Below are positions 1-8,519 of a stretch of 64,000 bases of DNA, piece by piece. The notes under the pieces are model-generated. The model worked only from the letters and a program-made list of their open reading frames with translations, had not been told where the DNA came from and did not search any database. Positions within the stretch are counted from its first letter, which is position 1; every line of letters begins with the position of its first letter. The stretch spans positions 248,001 to 312,000 of the forward strand of contig NZ_FXBA01000002.1 of assembly GCF_900177705.1 (NCBI RefSeq), read 5' to 3'. The stretch comes from Fibrobacter sp. UWB15. GTDB taxonomy: Bacteria; Fibrobacterota; Fibrobacteria; Fibrobacterales; Fibrobacteraceae. Position numbers and translations under genes: made by a program.

Positions 1-101
1 TTATAGCCGACCAAGCCAAGGTTCGTGTTAGTGCCACCAATATCGCCTGCCAAGACAAGGCGGTCAAATTTTGCATCGGGATTAAGCCATTTGATTTCCA
101 T
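1..101 (-). CDS. Glucokinase-like kinase, N-terminal fragment (runs off left edge)
   Basis: Only the first 33 codons are in the window. The visible part contains DIGGTNTNLGLV at about residues 19-30, the phosphate-1 (ATP-binding) signature of bacterial glucokinases of the Glk/hexokinase fold. The start ATG at 101 is preceded by GGAG, a good ribosome binding site. The product would phosphorylate glucose in the cytoplasm and feed glycolysis. The rest of the gene, including the catalytic Asp, lies outside the window, so the exact sugar cannot be judged. Confidence 0.7.
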   Translation of the reverse strand, partial: MEIKWLNPDAKFDRLVLAGDIGGTNTNLGLVGY

Positions 102-141
102 AAAAACTCCAGTTTTATTCGTACCGGTAAATAATAACTAA

Positions 142-1560
142 TTACTCTCCGAGATATTCAACTGCAAAGATCAGAGTTGAACCGCCAGGGATAGGTCCTG
201 CTCCGCGAGCACCGTAACCGAGTCCGGGCGGAACCACCAAAATTCTCTTTTCGCCGGGGAGCATGCCCTGCACGCCGAGTTCCCAGCCGCGAATCACGCG
301 ACCAGCCCCCAGAGTAAAGCCAAAGACCTGGCCGCGGTCACGGGAGCTGTCGAACTTGTAACCGTTGGTAAGCCAGCCGGTGTAATGCACCTTGGCCACG
401 TTGCCCTTTTGTGCGGGTTCGCCTTCGCCCTGCTTGATGATTGCATAGCGGAGACCTTCGGGACCGTTTTCAAACGCAAGCGTCGTGGTGTCGGGGAAGA
501 AGTCCATGTTCGCGATGACCGCGTCGTCTACTTCGGAAGAAACGAGTTCCACGCGGAAGATCAAAGTCGAATTCGAAGGAATCATAGAGTAAGCCGTTGC
601 ACCGTAACCCATGGCCGGAGACACGCGGAACCATCGAACACCACCTTCACGCATTCCTTCAAGGCCAACTTCCCAGCCCTTGATCATCTTGCCGGCACCC
701 ATCACCACTTGGAGAGGCTTACCGATATCCTTAGAAGAACCGAACTTGCGGCCCGAAAGAAGCCAGCCGGTGTAATGAGTCTTGAGCACGGAGCCCACCA
801 CGGCAGGCTTTCCGTTACCAATCTTTTCGTCATAAACCTTAAGACCCTTTGCAGCTTCACGCCACTTAAGTCCTTCCACATTCTTGGGAAACACGTCGGG
901 TTCCATGGGTGGATCGGCGCTGACGAGTTCTACGATAAAGAACAAGTCGGAATATTCAGGAACTCCTTCCAGTGAATTTTCGCCATAGCCCATCTGGTAA
1001 GGCACGTAAAGCTTGCGGACTTCGCCCGGTTTCATTTCCAGCAAGCCCTTTTCCCAGCCCGCAATGACAAGGCCCATGCCAAGCGTGAATTCAAGCGGTT
1101 CGCCATTGGCATAAGATTCCGAGAACATCCTGAAACGGGTATCGGACGGAAGAGGTGCGATAGAATCCACAAAGGTTTTGGGAGCAGCCGAAGGATCTAC
1201 AACTGCAGCTACCGTATCTACTGCGGCCGGAGTTTCTTTCTTGTTCTTGGACTTTTTCTTCTTGGACTTGTCTTTCACTAATTTCGTCGTGTCAACTTTT
1301 GTCATTCCCGCAATCTGATCGGAATTAAAGTCATTTGCAAGACGAAGAGAATCGGCGATGCGCAAGGAATCGGCGAGACGAGCCTTTTCGGCCAAGATTT
1401 TTGCGCTGTCTAAATACACATAGCTTTTGTAGTGCACCCTGATAAGCTGACCTGCCCGAATCGGGTCTCCAGAGCCTTCCCTAACCGTTTCAACCTTGAA
1501 GGGAATGGCAAAACAGGCGCTACACATCAGCAATACAAGAAAAATCTTCAATTTCGGCAT
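142..1560 (-). CDS. Exported peptidyl-prolyl isomerase with three FKBP domains
   Basis: A 472-residue protein with an N-terminal signal sequence (hydrophobic stretch up to about residue 18). Three FKBP-type domains follow: residues ~20-215, ~230-345 and ~365-472. The last is the most canonical (VHYTGWLTNG, then GWELGVQGM and LGYGARG). FKBP domains catalyse cis-trans isomerisation at proline and help fold proteins, here probably in the periplasm or at the cell surface. The first domain is split by an insertion of about 90 residues. It has a repeated ADSLR/LAND helical part and then a Lys-rich, Ala/Pro/Val-rich linker. Single-domain FKBPs are about 110-240 residues, so a triple array is unusual. 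Transcribed divergently from the gene at 1633. Confidence 0.85.
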   Translation of the reverse strand: MPKLKIFLVLLMCSACFAIPFKVETVREGSGDPIRAGQLIRVHYKSYVYLDSAKILAEKARLADSLRIADSLRLANDFNSDQIAGMTKVDTTKLVKDKSKKKKSKNKKETPAAVDTVAAVVDPSAAPKTFVDSIAPLPSDTRFRMFSESYANGEPLEFTLGMGLVIAGWEKGLLEMKPGEVRKLYVPYQMGYGENSLEGVPEYSDLFFIVELVSADPPMEPDVFPKNVEGLKWREAAKGLKVYDEKIGNGKPAVVGSVLKTHYTGWLLSGRKFGSSKDIGKPLQVVMGAGKMIKGWEVGLEGMREGGVRWFRVSPAMGYGATAYSMIPSNSTLIFRVELVSSEVDDAVIANMDFFPDTTTLAFENGPEGLRYAIIKQGEGEPAQKGNVAKVHYTGWLTNGYKFDSSRDRGQVFGFTLGAGRVIRGWELGVQGMLPGEKRILVVPPGLGYGARGAGPIPGGSTLIFAVEYLGE

Positions 1561-1632
1561 ATTATCTCCTGTCCCACAATTTAGAAAATGCTAGTTTTTG
1601 AGAGTAACGAATAATTCCAAATGGAATAAAAT

Positions 1633-2196
1633 ATGCTATCAGTCATTATTGTCATAGCGATTATAGTCTTGTCCGTGATACTCGCCGCCATCGGTGCGTA
1701 CGTGATAATCCATAGTTCTGATGAAAAGGACGAACCCAAACGCGTTATCGATGTCTCGGGACAGTACGCCGTCGTAGTTCGCCCCGCCCGAGAATCGCTT
1801 ACCGCCGTGAAGCCTTCCGAGGCGTCCCTCCGGTCTTGGCTAGACACGCAGAATTTGCCACCCGAAAAGAAAGAAGAACTCATTGCCCAATGGAATGCCA
1901 CCATGGAAGCCACCATTCGCACCATTGACGAAGGTGACAAGAATGGCACGGCGACCTACCGCATTGAACTTGGTCCCAAGGGCAAGCAATACGTGAAATT
2001 CGTGAGCGACGAAAACTTTATTACCCGAGAACAAATCCGCAACCATGCGGAAATTCTCCCACCCTACGTTTTAGGCTGCGACTGCAGGCTTTTGCCCAAA
2101 CAACCTTGGGAAAACCCCAGCAAGTCCGGCTGGAAAGCAGTCGTGCCTTCGCACGGCAACCACTACGATGTCCCCGACTGGAGGCAACTTGCGTAA
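1633..2196 (+). CDS. Membrane-anchored protein of unknown function
   Basis: 187 residues. One N-terminal transmembrane helix (about residues 3-26, almost only I, V, L and A) is followed by a soluble, charged domain. No family is recognised. The C-terminal part contains a CDCRLLP motif at about residues 150-156 and ends with DVPDWRQLA. The stop codon lies inside the start region of the next gene (overlap 2168-2196), so the two are probably co-transcribed and translationally coupled. No typical signal cleavage site is visible, so it is likely anchored in the inner membrane with its domain facing the periplasm. Reality of the gene is supported by the coupling and normal codon use; function is unknown. 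Confidence 0.6.
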   Translation: MLSVIIVIAIIVLSVILAAIGAYVIIHSSDEKDEPKRVIDVSGQYAVVVRPARESLTAVKPSEASLRSWLDTQNLPPEKKEELIAQWNATMEATIRTIDEGDKNGTATYRIELGPKGKQYVKFVSDENFITREQIRNHAEILPPYVLGCDCRLLPKQPWENPSKSGWKAVVPSHGNHYDVPDWRQLA

Positions 2197-4366
2197 ATCT
2201 CTACTTACAGCACTTCTTTTTGCGCCCGCATTGTCTTTTGCGGCAGGCTCTGCCATTATCACGCTCGAAATGCCCGTTGGCGCACGCCAGCTGGGTATGG
2301 GTGAAGCCGGTGCGGCTCTTGCCGACGACCCGACCGCCATGTACTATAACCCGGCAGGTCTAGCCTTCGGTCCCCTGGCCGACGAATGGCGCATGAGCTA
2401 CCCCGCCGATTCCAAGAACGCCCCCTTCTTCACGAGCATGGCCTCCCGATCCAAGGACGGCTTCTTCAGCAAGAGCGAACTCTGGGCCGGTACCGCACAG
2501 GGCATCCAGAAATTTGACGGCGAACAGTGGGTCAATTACCACTCCATTACCCTGCAGGGTAACGCCAAGGTCCGTGACGCCGTAAAAGTCTATGTAGGTT
2601 CCGAACGCGGCCTGGACGAATATGTGCGCCAGGTGAAAAAGTTCAACGACATCAAGAGTGCCGACGACGAAAAACACGTGGTCGAAGTCAAGATGCCTTG
2701 GAACCTGGTAGTCAAAGACACCATTACAGCAATCCTTTACAACAAGGGAACCGAAAAACTCTGGGTAGGTACACCCAAGTCCCTTTACCGTTTCGACGGC
2801 AAGGCCTGGAAAAACTACGACGATGAGCTGGGCAATCACCGCATTACCGCTCTCGAAAGCCAGGGCGCCTCTGTCTGGATTGGTACCGAAGACGGCCTGT
2901 TCGTTTATCGCAACGGTCAATTTGAACAGAAAGGTAAGGTGCTCCCCAGCCAAAAGATTCGTTCCCTGGTGTGGTCCGAAAACCGCAAGGAACTTTACGT
3001 GGCAGTCGAAGGCGCCGGTATCGCAAGGCTCATTCCTAAAAAGAGCGTGAACGACAAGGACCGCTGGAGCCTGTTCACCGAAGAAGACGGCATTATGGAC
3101 CTCTCTCCGACCGCCCTCGCTGTCGACAGTTCGGGACATGTATGGGCCGCCCATAACGGAGGCCTTTCGCACTTCACGCTGCGCAAGTGGGAACAGGTGC
3201 AATTTGCCGACAACAAGGTGAACGACATTTCCGTAGACCAGCGCGGAGGCATCTGGATTGCAACAGACAAGGGCGTATGGCGCCACCTGCCAGACTACGC
3301 CACCGCAAGCGGCCGCAAGGCTGAACTTGAACGTGGCGCCGCCGAAGAAGAAAGTTCTACCAAGAGTGAAGACGAATGGGTTCACTACCACAGCGGCAAC
3401 GGCCTTTCCACCAACAAGGTGTGGGCAGTCCTTCCCCAGGGTGGCGACGTATGGTTCAGCACCGCCAACGGCATGGAGCAGTTCAAGGACGCCGACTACC
3501 AGATTACCGCCTTCTACGAAAAGCTCTTGCCGATTCTGAACATCCCCGACCTGTATCACCTTTATGCAGGCATGACCATCCCGCTGAACGACTGGGGAAC
3601 TCTCGGTTTCTTCGTGAACTTCGTGAGCTTCGGTTCTACCGTTGCCTCGGGTGATGTAGACGCCGACGATCTAGTAGCCTACAACAGTTCCGAAATCGTG
3701 GGCGGCTTCAGCTACGGTACAAGATTCCCGAACGACTGGGGCCTGGGCCTTTCTATCAAGTTCTTCTATTCCGACCTGAGTTCTGGCGCGGCCGCAGGCG
3801 AAGAAGAAGCGACCACCTTCGGCTACGCCTTCGACATTGGCGTTCTGAAGAAGAACTTGTTTATAGACAAATTAAACTTCGCCTTGGTGCTTGCCAACAT
3901 CGGTCCGAGCGTCTACTATGTAGACAAGACCATCGAAGACCCAATTCCCTTGACCTGGCGCTTGGGCCTTTCTTACGAAATCTTGAGCCTTGCCGATTAC
4001 AAGTGGACCATAGTCGCCGACTATAACCGCGAAGTCGTTTATGACGATGCCAAGGGAAATCCGGAGCCGTTCTACATTTCGAGCTGGAAGTCCCTGATTC
4101 ACCCCGAAAAGGATGGCAACAAGGTCAAGGAATCCATTATGCAGGGTGTGTTCAACCTGGGTACCGAATTCGTGTACGCCAACACGATCGCACTTCGCGC
4201 CGGTTACCTGTACGACGAAACCGGCAAGCGTAACGAAGTAGACCTGGGCTTTGGCTTCATGCTTTCGGACGTGTTGCAGTTCGACTTCGCCACCATCAAG
4301 GATGTTGGCGACAACGACGGTGTACGCGACGGCCAGATGCGCTTCGGCATGCTGTTCAAGTTCTAA
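2168..4366 (+). CDS. PorV/PorQ-type outer-membrane barrel with inserted beta-propeller
   Basis: 732 residues from ATG 2168. A TTG at 2189, with GGAGG just before it (2180-2184), would place the start directly at the signal peptide (RKSLLTALLF...), so the true start may be 2189. After the signal comes a typical PorV/PorQ opening (GARQLGMGEAG, then YNPAGLAFG, mature N terminus). At about residues 85-450 there are Reg_prop-like propeller repeats (patterns such as VWIGTEDGLFVY, VWAAHNGGL, IWIATDKGV, VWFSTANGM). The C-terminal ~280 residues return to alternating outer-membrane beta strands ending in ...FGMLFKF. PorV proteins are the barrel component that hands T9SS cargo to the surface. Overlaps the preceding membrane-protein gene. 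Confidence 0.7.
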   Translation: MSPTGGNLRKSLLTALLFAPALSFAAGSAIITLEMPVGARQLGMGEAGAALADDPTAMYYNPAGLAFGPLADEWRMSYPADSKNAPFFTSMASRSKDGFFSKSELWAGTAQGIQKFDGEQWVNYHSITLQGNAKVRDAVKVYVGSERGLDEYVRQVKKFNDIKSADDEKHVVEVKMPWNLVVKDTITAILYNKGTEKLWVGTPKSLYRFDGKAWKNYDDELGNHRITALESQGASVWIGTEDGLFVYRNGQFEQKGKVLPSQKIRSLVWSENRKELYVAVEGAGIARLIPKKSVNDKDRWSLFTEEDGIMDLSPTALAVDSSGHVWAAHNGGLSHFTLRKWEQVQFADNKVNDISVDQRGGIWIATDKGVWRHLPDYATASGRKAELERGAAEEESSTKSEDEWVHYHSGNGLSTNKVWAVLPQGGDVWFSTANGMEQFKDADYQITAFYEKLLPILNIPDLYHLYAGMTIPLNDWGTLGFFVNFVSFGSTVASGDVDADDLVAYNSSEIVGGFSYGTRFPNDWGLGLSIKFFYSDLSSGAAAGEEEATTFGYAFDIGVLKKNLFIDKLNFALVLANIGPSVYYVDKTIEDPIPLTWRLGLSYEILSLADYKWTIVADYNREVVYDDAKGNPEPFYISSWKSLIHPEKDGNKVKESIMQGVFNLGTEFVYANTIALRAGYLYDETGKRNEVDLGFGFMLSDVLQFDFATIKDVGDNDGVRDGQMRFGMLFKF

Positions 4367-4385
4367 GAATCTGCTGAAATTTGAA

Positions 4386-4421
4386 AAAGAAAAAGCCGCG
4401 CATAAGTGCGGCTTTTTCTTT
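4386..4421. terminator. Bidirectional rho-independent terminator
   Basis: A perfect 14-bp stem (4386-4399 with 4408-4421) around an 8-nt loop, GC-rich at the loop end and A/T-rich at both bases, lies between two convergent genes. It gives a U-run in both directions. Confidence 0.9.
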
Positions 4422-4434
4422 GATTCGTCTTGAT

Positions 4435-5322
4435 TTATTGTTCAACAACAATCATTTCTGCAACGCCACGCCCCGGAAGCGGCTTGAATATTTTCACATT
4501 CGTCTGCATGGCAGGGCCACCAAAAGCCTTCATTTCGCAAACGAACAAGTAATTCGTGCCAGCAACAATCTGCGTCGACACTGAAAGCGGTCTGAGTCCC
4601 AAGTAAGCGTAGTCCTTGGTCGCCTCAGCAAACACAGCGGAATCTTCTGCAGCAAGCGGGCGCTGTTCCGAGAAACCGCCCATGAGCATTTCATCGGTCT
4701 TGCCGGTTTCCAGATTTCCAAAGAAGGCTTCGACTTCGCTCGCGGCAACTTCGGCACCATTTTCTGCATTCATGCGCTTGTTAGAAATACCATAGGCAAG
4801 CGTCACGTTGGCTCCCGGTTCAAGAGTCTTGAGTTCTGCGGCAGACGCCTTGCGGCCACCGCTGCCATAGGTGCAGAAGGGCACCACCACTTTGCCGCTC
4901 AAATCGTTCGAATCAAGGAAGGTGTAAATGGGCGGTGCAAACGTCCCAAACATAATCGGGTACCCCAAATACACCGTGTCGTACTTGGCGAGTTCCACCT
5001 TGGCGTTTTCGAGGGCAGGCCACTGCTTGCCTTCGCGCTGAGCCTTTACGGCAACAATCGTGCTGTCGTAAGTAGACGGATACGGAGTCACGAGCTTGAG
5101 TTCTACTGCGCTAGCATCCTTTGCCTTCTGGAAAATTTCGGCGAGTTTCTTAGTCGCTCCATTCTGCGAGTAGTACACCACTACAGACTTCGAAGGGGCC
5201 GGAGTCGCATCGGGCACTTCCTTTTTCACTTCGGTTTTAGATTCCTGCTCGTTGCAGGCGGTAAACACCATCGAAGCCGCCAATACAGACATGGCAGCAG
5301 TCAGCTTCATCTTGTTAAACAT
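4435..5322 (-). CDS. Exported flavodoxin-like lipoprotein
   Basis: 295 residues. A lipoprotein signal ends at MVFTAC (Cys ~23), followed by a charged, Pro/Ala-rich tether. Residues ~46-205 form a flavodoxin fold: the FMN phosphate loop is YYSQNGATKKLA, and the second flavin-facing segment is YLGYPIMFGTFAPPI. A C-terminal extension of about 80 residues is not recognised. Flavodoxin-fold proteins bind FMN and carry electrons or reduce quinones. Most are cytoplasmic, so a lipid-anchored one suggests redox chemistry at the envelope. Good start: AGGAG lies just upstream of ATG 5322. It is immediately downstream of the HD-GYP gene (13-bp gap), so the two may share a transcript. Confidence 0.75.
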   Translation of the reverse strand: MFNKMKLTAAMSVLAASMVFTACNEQESKTEVKKEVPDATPAPSKSVVVYYSQNGATKKLAEIFQKAKDASAVELKLVTPYPSTYDSTIVAVKAQREGKQWPALENAKVELAKYDTVYLGYPIMFGTFAPPIYTFLDSNDLSGKVVVPFCTYGSGGRKASAAELKTLEPGANVTLAYGISNKRMNAENGAEVAASEVEAFFGNLETGKTDEMLMGGFSEQRPLAAEDSAVFAEATKDYAYLGLRPLSVSTQIVAGTNYLFVCEMKAFGGPAMQTNVKIFKPLPGRGVAEMIVVEQ

Positions 5323-5335
5323 AGGATTCTCCTAT

Positions 5336-7558
5336 TTAGCTTTTAGTCTGTTCCGGAGCGGCACCAGTGTCAGCATTCGCAATCACTTCTTCTGGCGGCG
5401 GGGTCAGCTTGGTTCTTGCGCCGTATAGTCTTTCCGAAATATGCGTAAAGGCTTCCACGATATCCGGGTCAAAATGCTTACCCGCACCTTCGGTAATAAT
5501 CGCCATCGCCTTTTCGTAGGTAAACGGTTTCTTGTACACGCGTTCTGCCACCAAGGCGTCGAACACGTCGGCCACCGCCATGATTCTTGCAGACAGCGGA
5601 ATTTCTTCGCCCTTGATGTGGGTCGGATAGCCGGAGCCGTCCCACTTTTCGTGGTGATAATGCGCCATGTCAATCGATTCGACCATGTAGTCCGCATCGA
5701 TCGTATCGCCGGCATCTTCCACCATCTTGGTCAAAATCTTCCAACCTTCGGTGGTATGGCTCTTCATAATATCGAATTCTTCATCGGTGAGTTTACCCGG
5801 CTTGTTCAAAATCAAGTCCGACACGGCAATCTTTCCGATATCATGCAACGGTGCGGCGCGTTTCAGCTTTTCAATGTAGGCATCCGTGAGCACATCCTTG
5901 AACTTGCCTTCGGCCTTGAGCTGCAAGGCAATCGCTTCCACATATTCGGCAGTCTTCTTAATGTGGTTACCCGTGCTCTTATCGCGGGCTTCAACCACTT
6001 CTGCGAATTCCATAATAATGATTTCCTGCATGCGCCTGATTCGTTCGTTCTGTTCCTGCACACGCTGGATAAAGTTATAGGTATCGCTCGCCATCGTGTA
6101 GATAGCTTCGTAAAGATGCTCAATTTCGTCTCTTGTCTGCACCCCGATCTTGCCGAGACGTTCCACGCTATCCCTGATGCTTTCAAGATCCACCTTTTCG
6201 GTATCAAGCATGCTTGCACGAGTCGTGTTAGCAGCAATCTTCATGGCGGCAAGCGACATCTGGTTCATGGGGATCACCACGCCGCGCTTTACCAGTTCAA
6301 GTACAATACTCATGATAATAATGGAAAGCCCAAAGAACAGCGAAAGCATCTTGATAAAGAAGATCGCTTCGTCACGGAGGATGTTTTCCATCGAAATATC
6401 GGCAGCCACATAGGCAACCGTCTTGTTCGACGAATTGCGAATCGGCCTATAAACAGTCAACAACCAGCCATACTTGTCATCCGAGATAATCGGTTCAATC
6501 TCGCCACCGGCCAAAAGAGTCGGCAAATACGGCTCAAAGCTCGGATCAAATTCAACGACATCGCCTGGAGCCCCTCCCGGTTCGCCTTCGGTATCCAGAT
6601 CGAACACCACATGGCAACCATCCTGCTTAATCTGGTACACGTACAGGTACTTGGTCTGGGGGAAGCTTTCTCTAATAGAGTACAGAACCTTCCTCACAAA
6701 CGCATAGTCATCGACCTCGTAGCCGCGGGCTATATAATCTTCGACCTTTTCAGGATCAATTGCCGTAGATGCCGCTTTGGTCACACCGTTTGCAATACCG
6801 ATAAAGCTATTGACGGAATTTTCACGATACAGGAAGAAGCCGATCGTACAAGCGAGACCACCCAACAGGACTTCTGCCACAATCACCATGTACACCACCT
6901 TGCGGAGCAAGGAATGACGTACCATCTTTTTCATCACATCTTGATGATTGACTCGCAGGAACACCCTGTTCAGGTGATTCTTGATAACACGGGGAATAAA
7001 GCGGAAAATGAACACCGCGAATACAACGACAACGCCCTTGTCAAAGAAGTCAAGAACAATGTCGGCCCAAAGCTGCGAGGTAAACTTGTTCCAACCAAGG
7101 ACTTCGTGGAACGCTACGGCAAACGGGGCCGAAATACCTTCGCCGAAATTGAACCCGTACAAGAAATAAGTAAAGACAGAACCGATACCGCCGCCAATCA
7201 AGGCAAACGAAAGAATTACGACAAACAGGCGCGGGATATTCTTGAAAAAGCGCTGGTGGTAAAAGAAGGTCGCAAGGGCAGCAATAAAAATACTGATTAC
7301 CCCGTAGAACATGGTCACGGGGTCCGAAATACCGTTAATCGCATTCGAGGCAAAACCGACTATGACTGCGGGCAGGTTTCCGCCAAGCATAGCGGTAATG
7401 ATCGTTCCCATGCAGTCCAGGTATAGCGGCAAATGGAGCCCAAGCGCAACCTTTGCCGGAATGATATTCAACAACAAACCTGTGGCAATAAGCAACAGAA
7501 CGCTTTTTAAGCTGGAGCCGTTTTCAAAATCAAAAAACTTTTTGAGAGCCGTTTTCAT
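5336..7558 (-). CDS. Membrane-bound HD-GYP cyclic-di-GMP phosphodiesterase
   Basis: 740 residues from ATG 7558; a TTG at 7567 is an alternative start. About six N-terminal transmembrane helices (residues ~15-195) resemble an ECF-type or 5TM sensory module. A further helix, an extracytoplasmic domain (~250-395) of Cache type and another helix (~405-428) follow. A HAMP-like linker and coiled coil lead into the HD-GYP domain (~525-720). The HD pair (H572 D573 in LHDIGKI), the KSH and YHHEKWDG metal ligands, and GSGYP near 640 are all intact. HD-GYP enzymes hydrolyse c-di-GMP to GMP. This looks like the one fully catalytic c-di-GMP enzyme in the window. The ligand is unknown. Confidence 0.88.
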   Translation of the reverse strand: MKTALKKFFDFENGSSLKSVLLLIATGLLLNIIPAKVALGLHLPLYLDCMGTIITAMLGGNLPAVIVGFASNAINGISDPVTMFYGVISIFIAALATFFYHQRFFKNIPRLFVVILSFALIGGGIGSVFTYFLYGFNFGEGISAPFAVAFHEVLGWNKFTSQLWADIVLDFFDKGVVVVFAVFIFRFIPRVIKNHLNRVFLRVNHQDVMKKMVRHSLLRKVVYMVIVAEVLLGGLACTIGFFLYRENSVNSFIGIANGVTKAASTAIDPEKVEDYIARGYEVDDYAFVRKVLYSIRESFPQTKYLYVYQIKQDGCHVVFDLDTEGEPGGAPGDVVEFDPSFEPYLPTLLAGGEIEPIISDDKYGWLLTVYRPIRNSSNKTVAYVAADISMENILRDEAIFFIKMLSLFFGLSIIIMSIVLELVKRGVVIPMNQMSLAAMKIAANTTRASMLDTEKVDLESIRDSVERLGKIGVQTRDEIEHLYEAIYTMASDTYNFIQRVQEQNERIRRMQEIIIMEFAEVVEARDKSTGNHIKKTAEYVEAIALQLKAEGKFKDVLTDAYIEKLKRAAPLHDIGKIAVSDLILNKPGKLTDEEFDIMKSHTTEGWKILTKMVEDAGDTIDADYMVESIDMAHYHHEKWDGSGYPTHIKGEEIPLSARIMAVADVFDALVAERVYKKPFTYEKAMAIITEGAGKHFDPDIVEAFTHISERLYGARTKLTPPPEEVIANADTGAAPEQTKS

Positions 7559-7596
7559 TTGACCCAATACATCCTTCTTAATACTCCTAAAATAAA

Positions 7597-7621
7597 TAAA
7601 AAAAGGACTCCCAAGAGTCCT
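7597..7621 (-). terminator. Rho-independent terminator after yggU-like gene
   Basis: A 7-bp stem (7604-7610 with 7615-7621) with a CCAA loop is followed on the minus strand by a run of seven to eight T. It overlaps the TAG stop codon of the DUF167 gene. Confidence 0.8.
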
Positions 7622-7841
7622 ACTTTATAATTTCCACTATTTTTTTGTTGTTTGTAGCGCCCGAAACTACCGAAACATCGCGTTTATGCACATGAAAGTG
7701 CTCCGCTAGCAGTTCACAGATGGCTTCATTGGCGGCTCCATCCACAGGAGGAGCTTTGACCTCGACTTTATAGCTCCCGTCAGGGAGCTCCGTCACGCTT
7801 TCGCGCTTGCTCCGGGCATGTACCTTGATGTTTATTCGCAT
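7620..7841 (-). CDS. YggU/DUF167 family small protein
   Basis: 73 residues, matching the whole usual length of the DUF167 (YggU) family. The family hallmarks are visible: a VHARSKRESV start, VEVKAPPVDGAANEA in the middle and VVSGATNNKKIVEI at the end. The biochemical role of this family is not established. It lies 6 bp downstream of the DivIVA-like gene, an arrangement also common elsewhere (yggU near divIVA/yggT), which suggests one transcript. A terminator overlaps its stop codon. Confidence 0.85.
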   Translation of the reverse strand: MRINIKVHARSKRESVTELPDGSYKVEVKAPPVDGAANEAICELLAEHFHVHKRDVSVVSGATNNKKIVEIIK

Positions 7842-7847
7842 AAGGTA

Positions 7848-8357
7848 TTAGGCGAGCACATTTCCCGGGGCTGCCGGACGGGCCTTCAGTTCTTCCTGCA
7901 TACGTTGGTCGTTTTCCATAGCGGTAAGCAAGTCCTCTTGACCCTTGATGAGAGCACGGCAGCGAATGAAATAATTTGTACGCAATTGCTTAAGCTGTTC
8001 AATCTCCATGCGGAGTTCTTCGGCTTCTTTCTTGGTGGACTCCACCTCGCGGACCGCTCTGGCCTTGGCCTCGGCAACGATAATTTCAGCTTCCTTTTCG
8101 GCTGTAGCCTTGACTTCGTCAACCGTCTTCTGCATGGTGACTACGGCGTCTTGAATCGTCTTTTCAATCTGGCGGTAGTAATTCACGCGTTCTTCGGCAA
8201 CCTTCAAGCGTTCGGTAAGGTCGGTCTTGTCCCTGGACATCTGTTCGAAGGCATTGGCTGCAGTATCCAGAAAAGCCTTGACTTCTTCAGGATCGATTCC
8301 ACCGAAATTTTTCTTGTGGAAGTTCTGGTTTCGGATATCCAACGGTGTAAGTTCCAT
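7848..8357 (-). CDS. DivIVA domain protein
   Basis: 169 residues from ATG 8357. That start gives the family-typical opening MELTPLDIRNQNFHKK; an upstream in-frame extension to 8423 looks non-coding. The N terminus holds the DivIVA membrane-binding motif (PLDIRNQ.F.....G.DPEEVKAFLD). Most of the rest (residues ~35-150) is a long Glu/Lys/Ala-rich coiled coil. DivIVA proteins sit at curved membranes at the pole or septum and recruit partners in division or envelope growth. The tail is Pro/Ala-rich. Followed by the DUF167 gene, 6 bp away. Confidence 0.85.
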   Translation of the reverse strand: MELTPLDIRNQNFHKKNFGGIDPEEVKAFLDTAANAFEQMSRDKTDLTERLKVAEERVNYYRQIEKTIQDAVVTMQKTVDEVKATAEKEAEIIVAEAKARAVREVESTKKEAEELRMEIEQLKQLRTNYFIRCRALIKGQEDLLTAMENDQRMQEELKARPAAPGNVLA

Positions 8358-8519
8358 ACTAAAACCTGCAAAAAAATTGATATTTGCCGTTTTTGGCGTC
8401 AACTGAAATATAATAACTTGCAATCGAAGACGTCATAGTCACAAAAAAATAAGATGTAAAATGTTCAATTAGCCTTTCTAGTTTACTCAAAATCATGTTA
8501 TATTTAATTAACAGCGTTT

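Noticed and set aside
5441-7426. 661-codon plus-strand frame opposite the HD-GYP gene
   Set aside because: It is the antisense shadow of a clear HD-GYP protein; its translation is His/Arg-rich with no domain or ribosome binding site.
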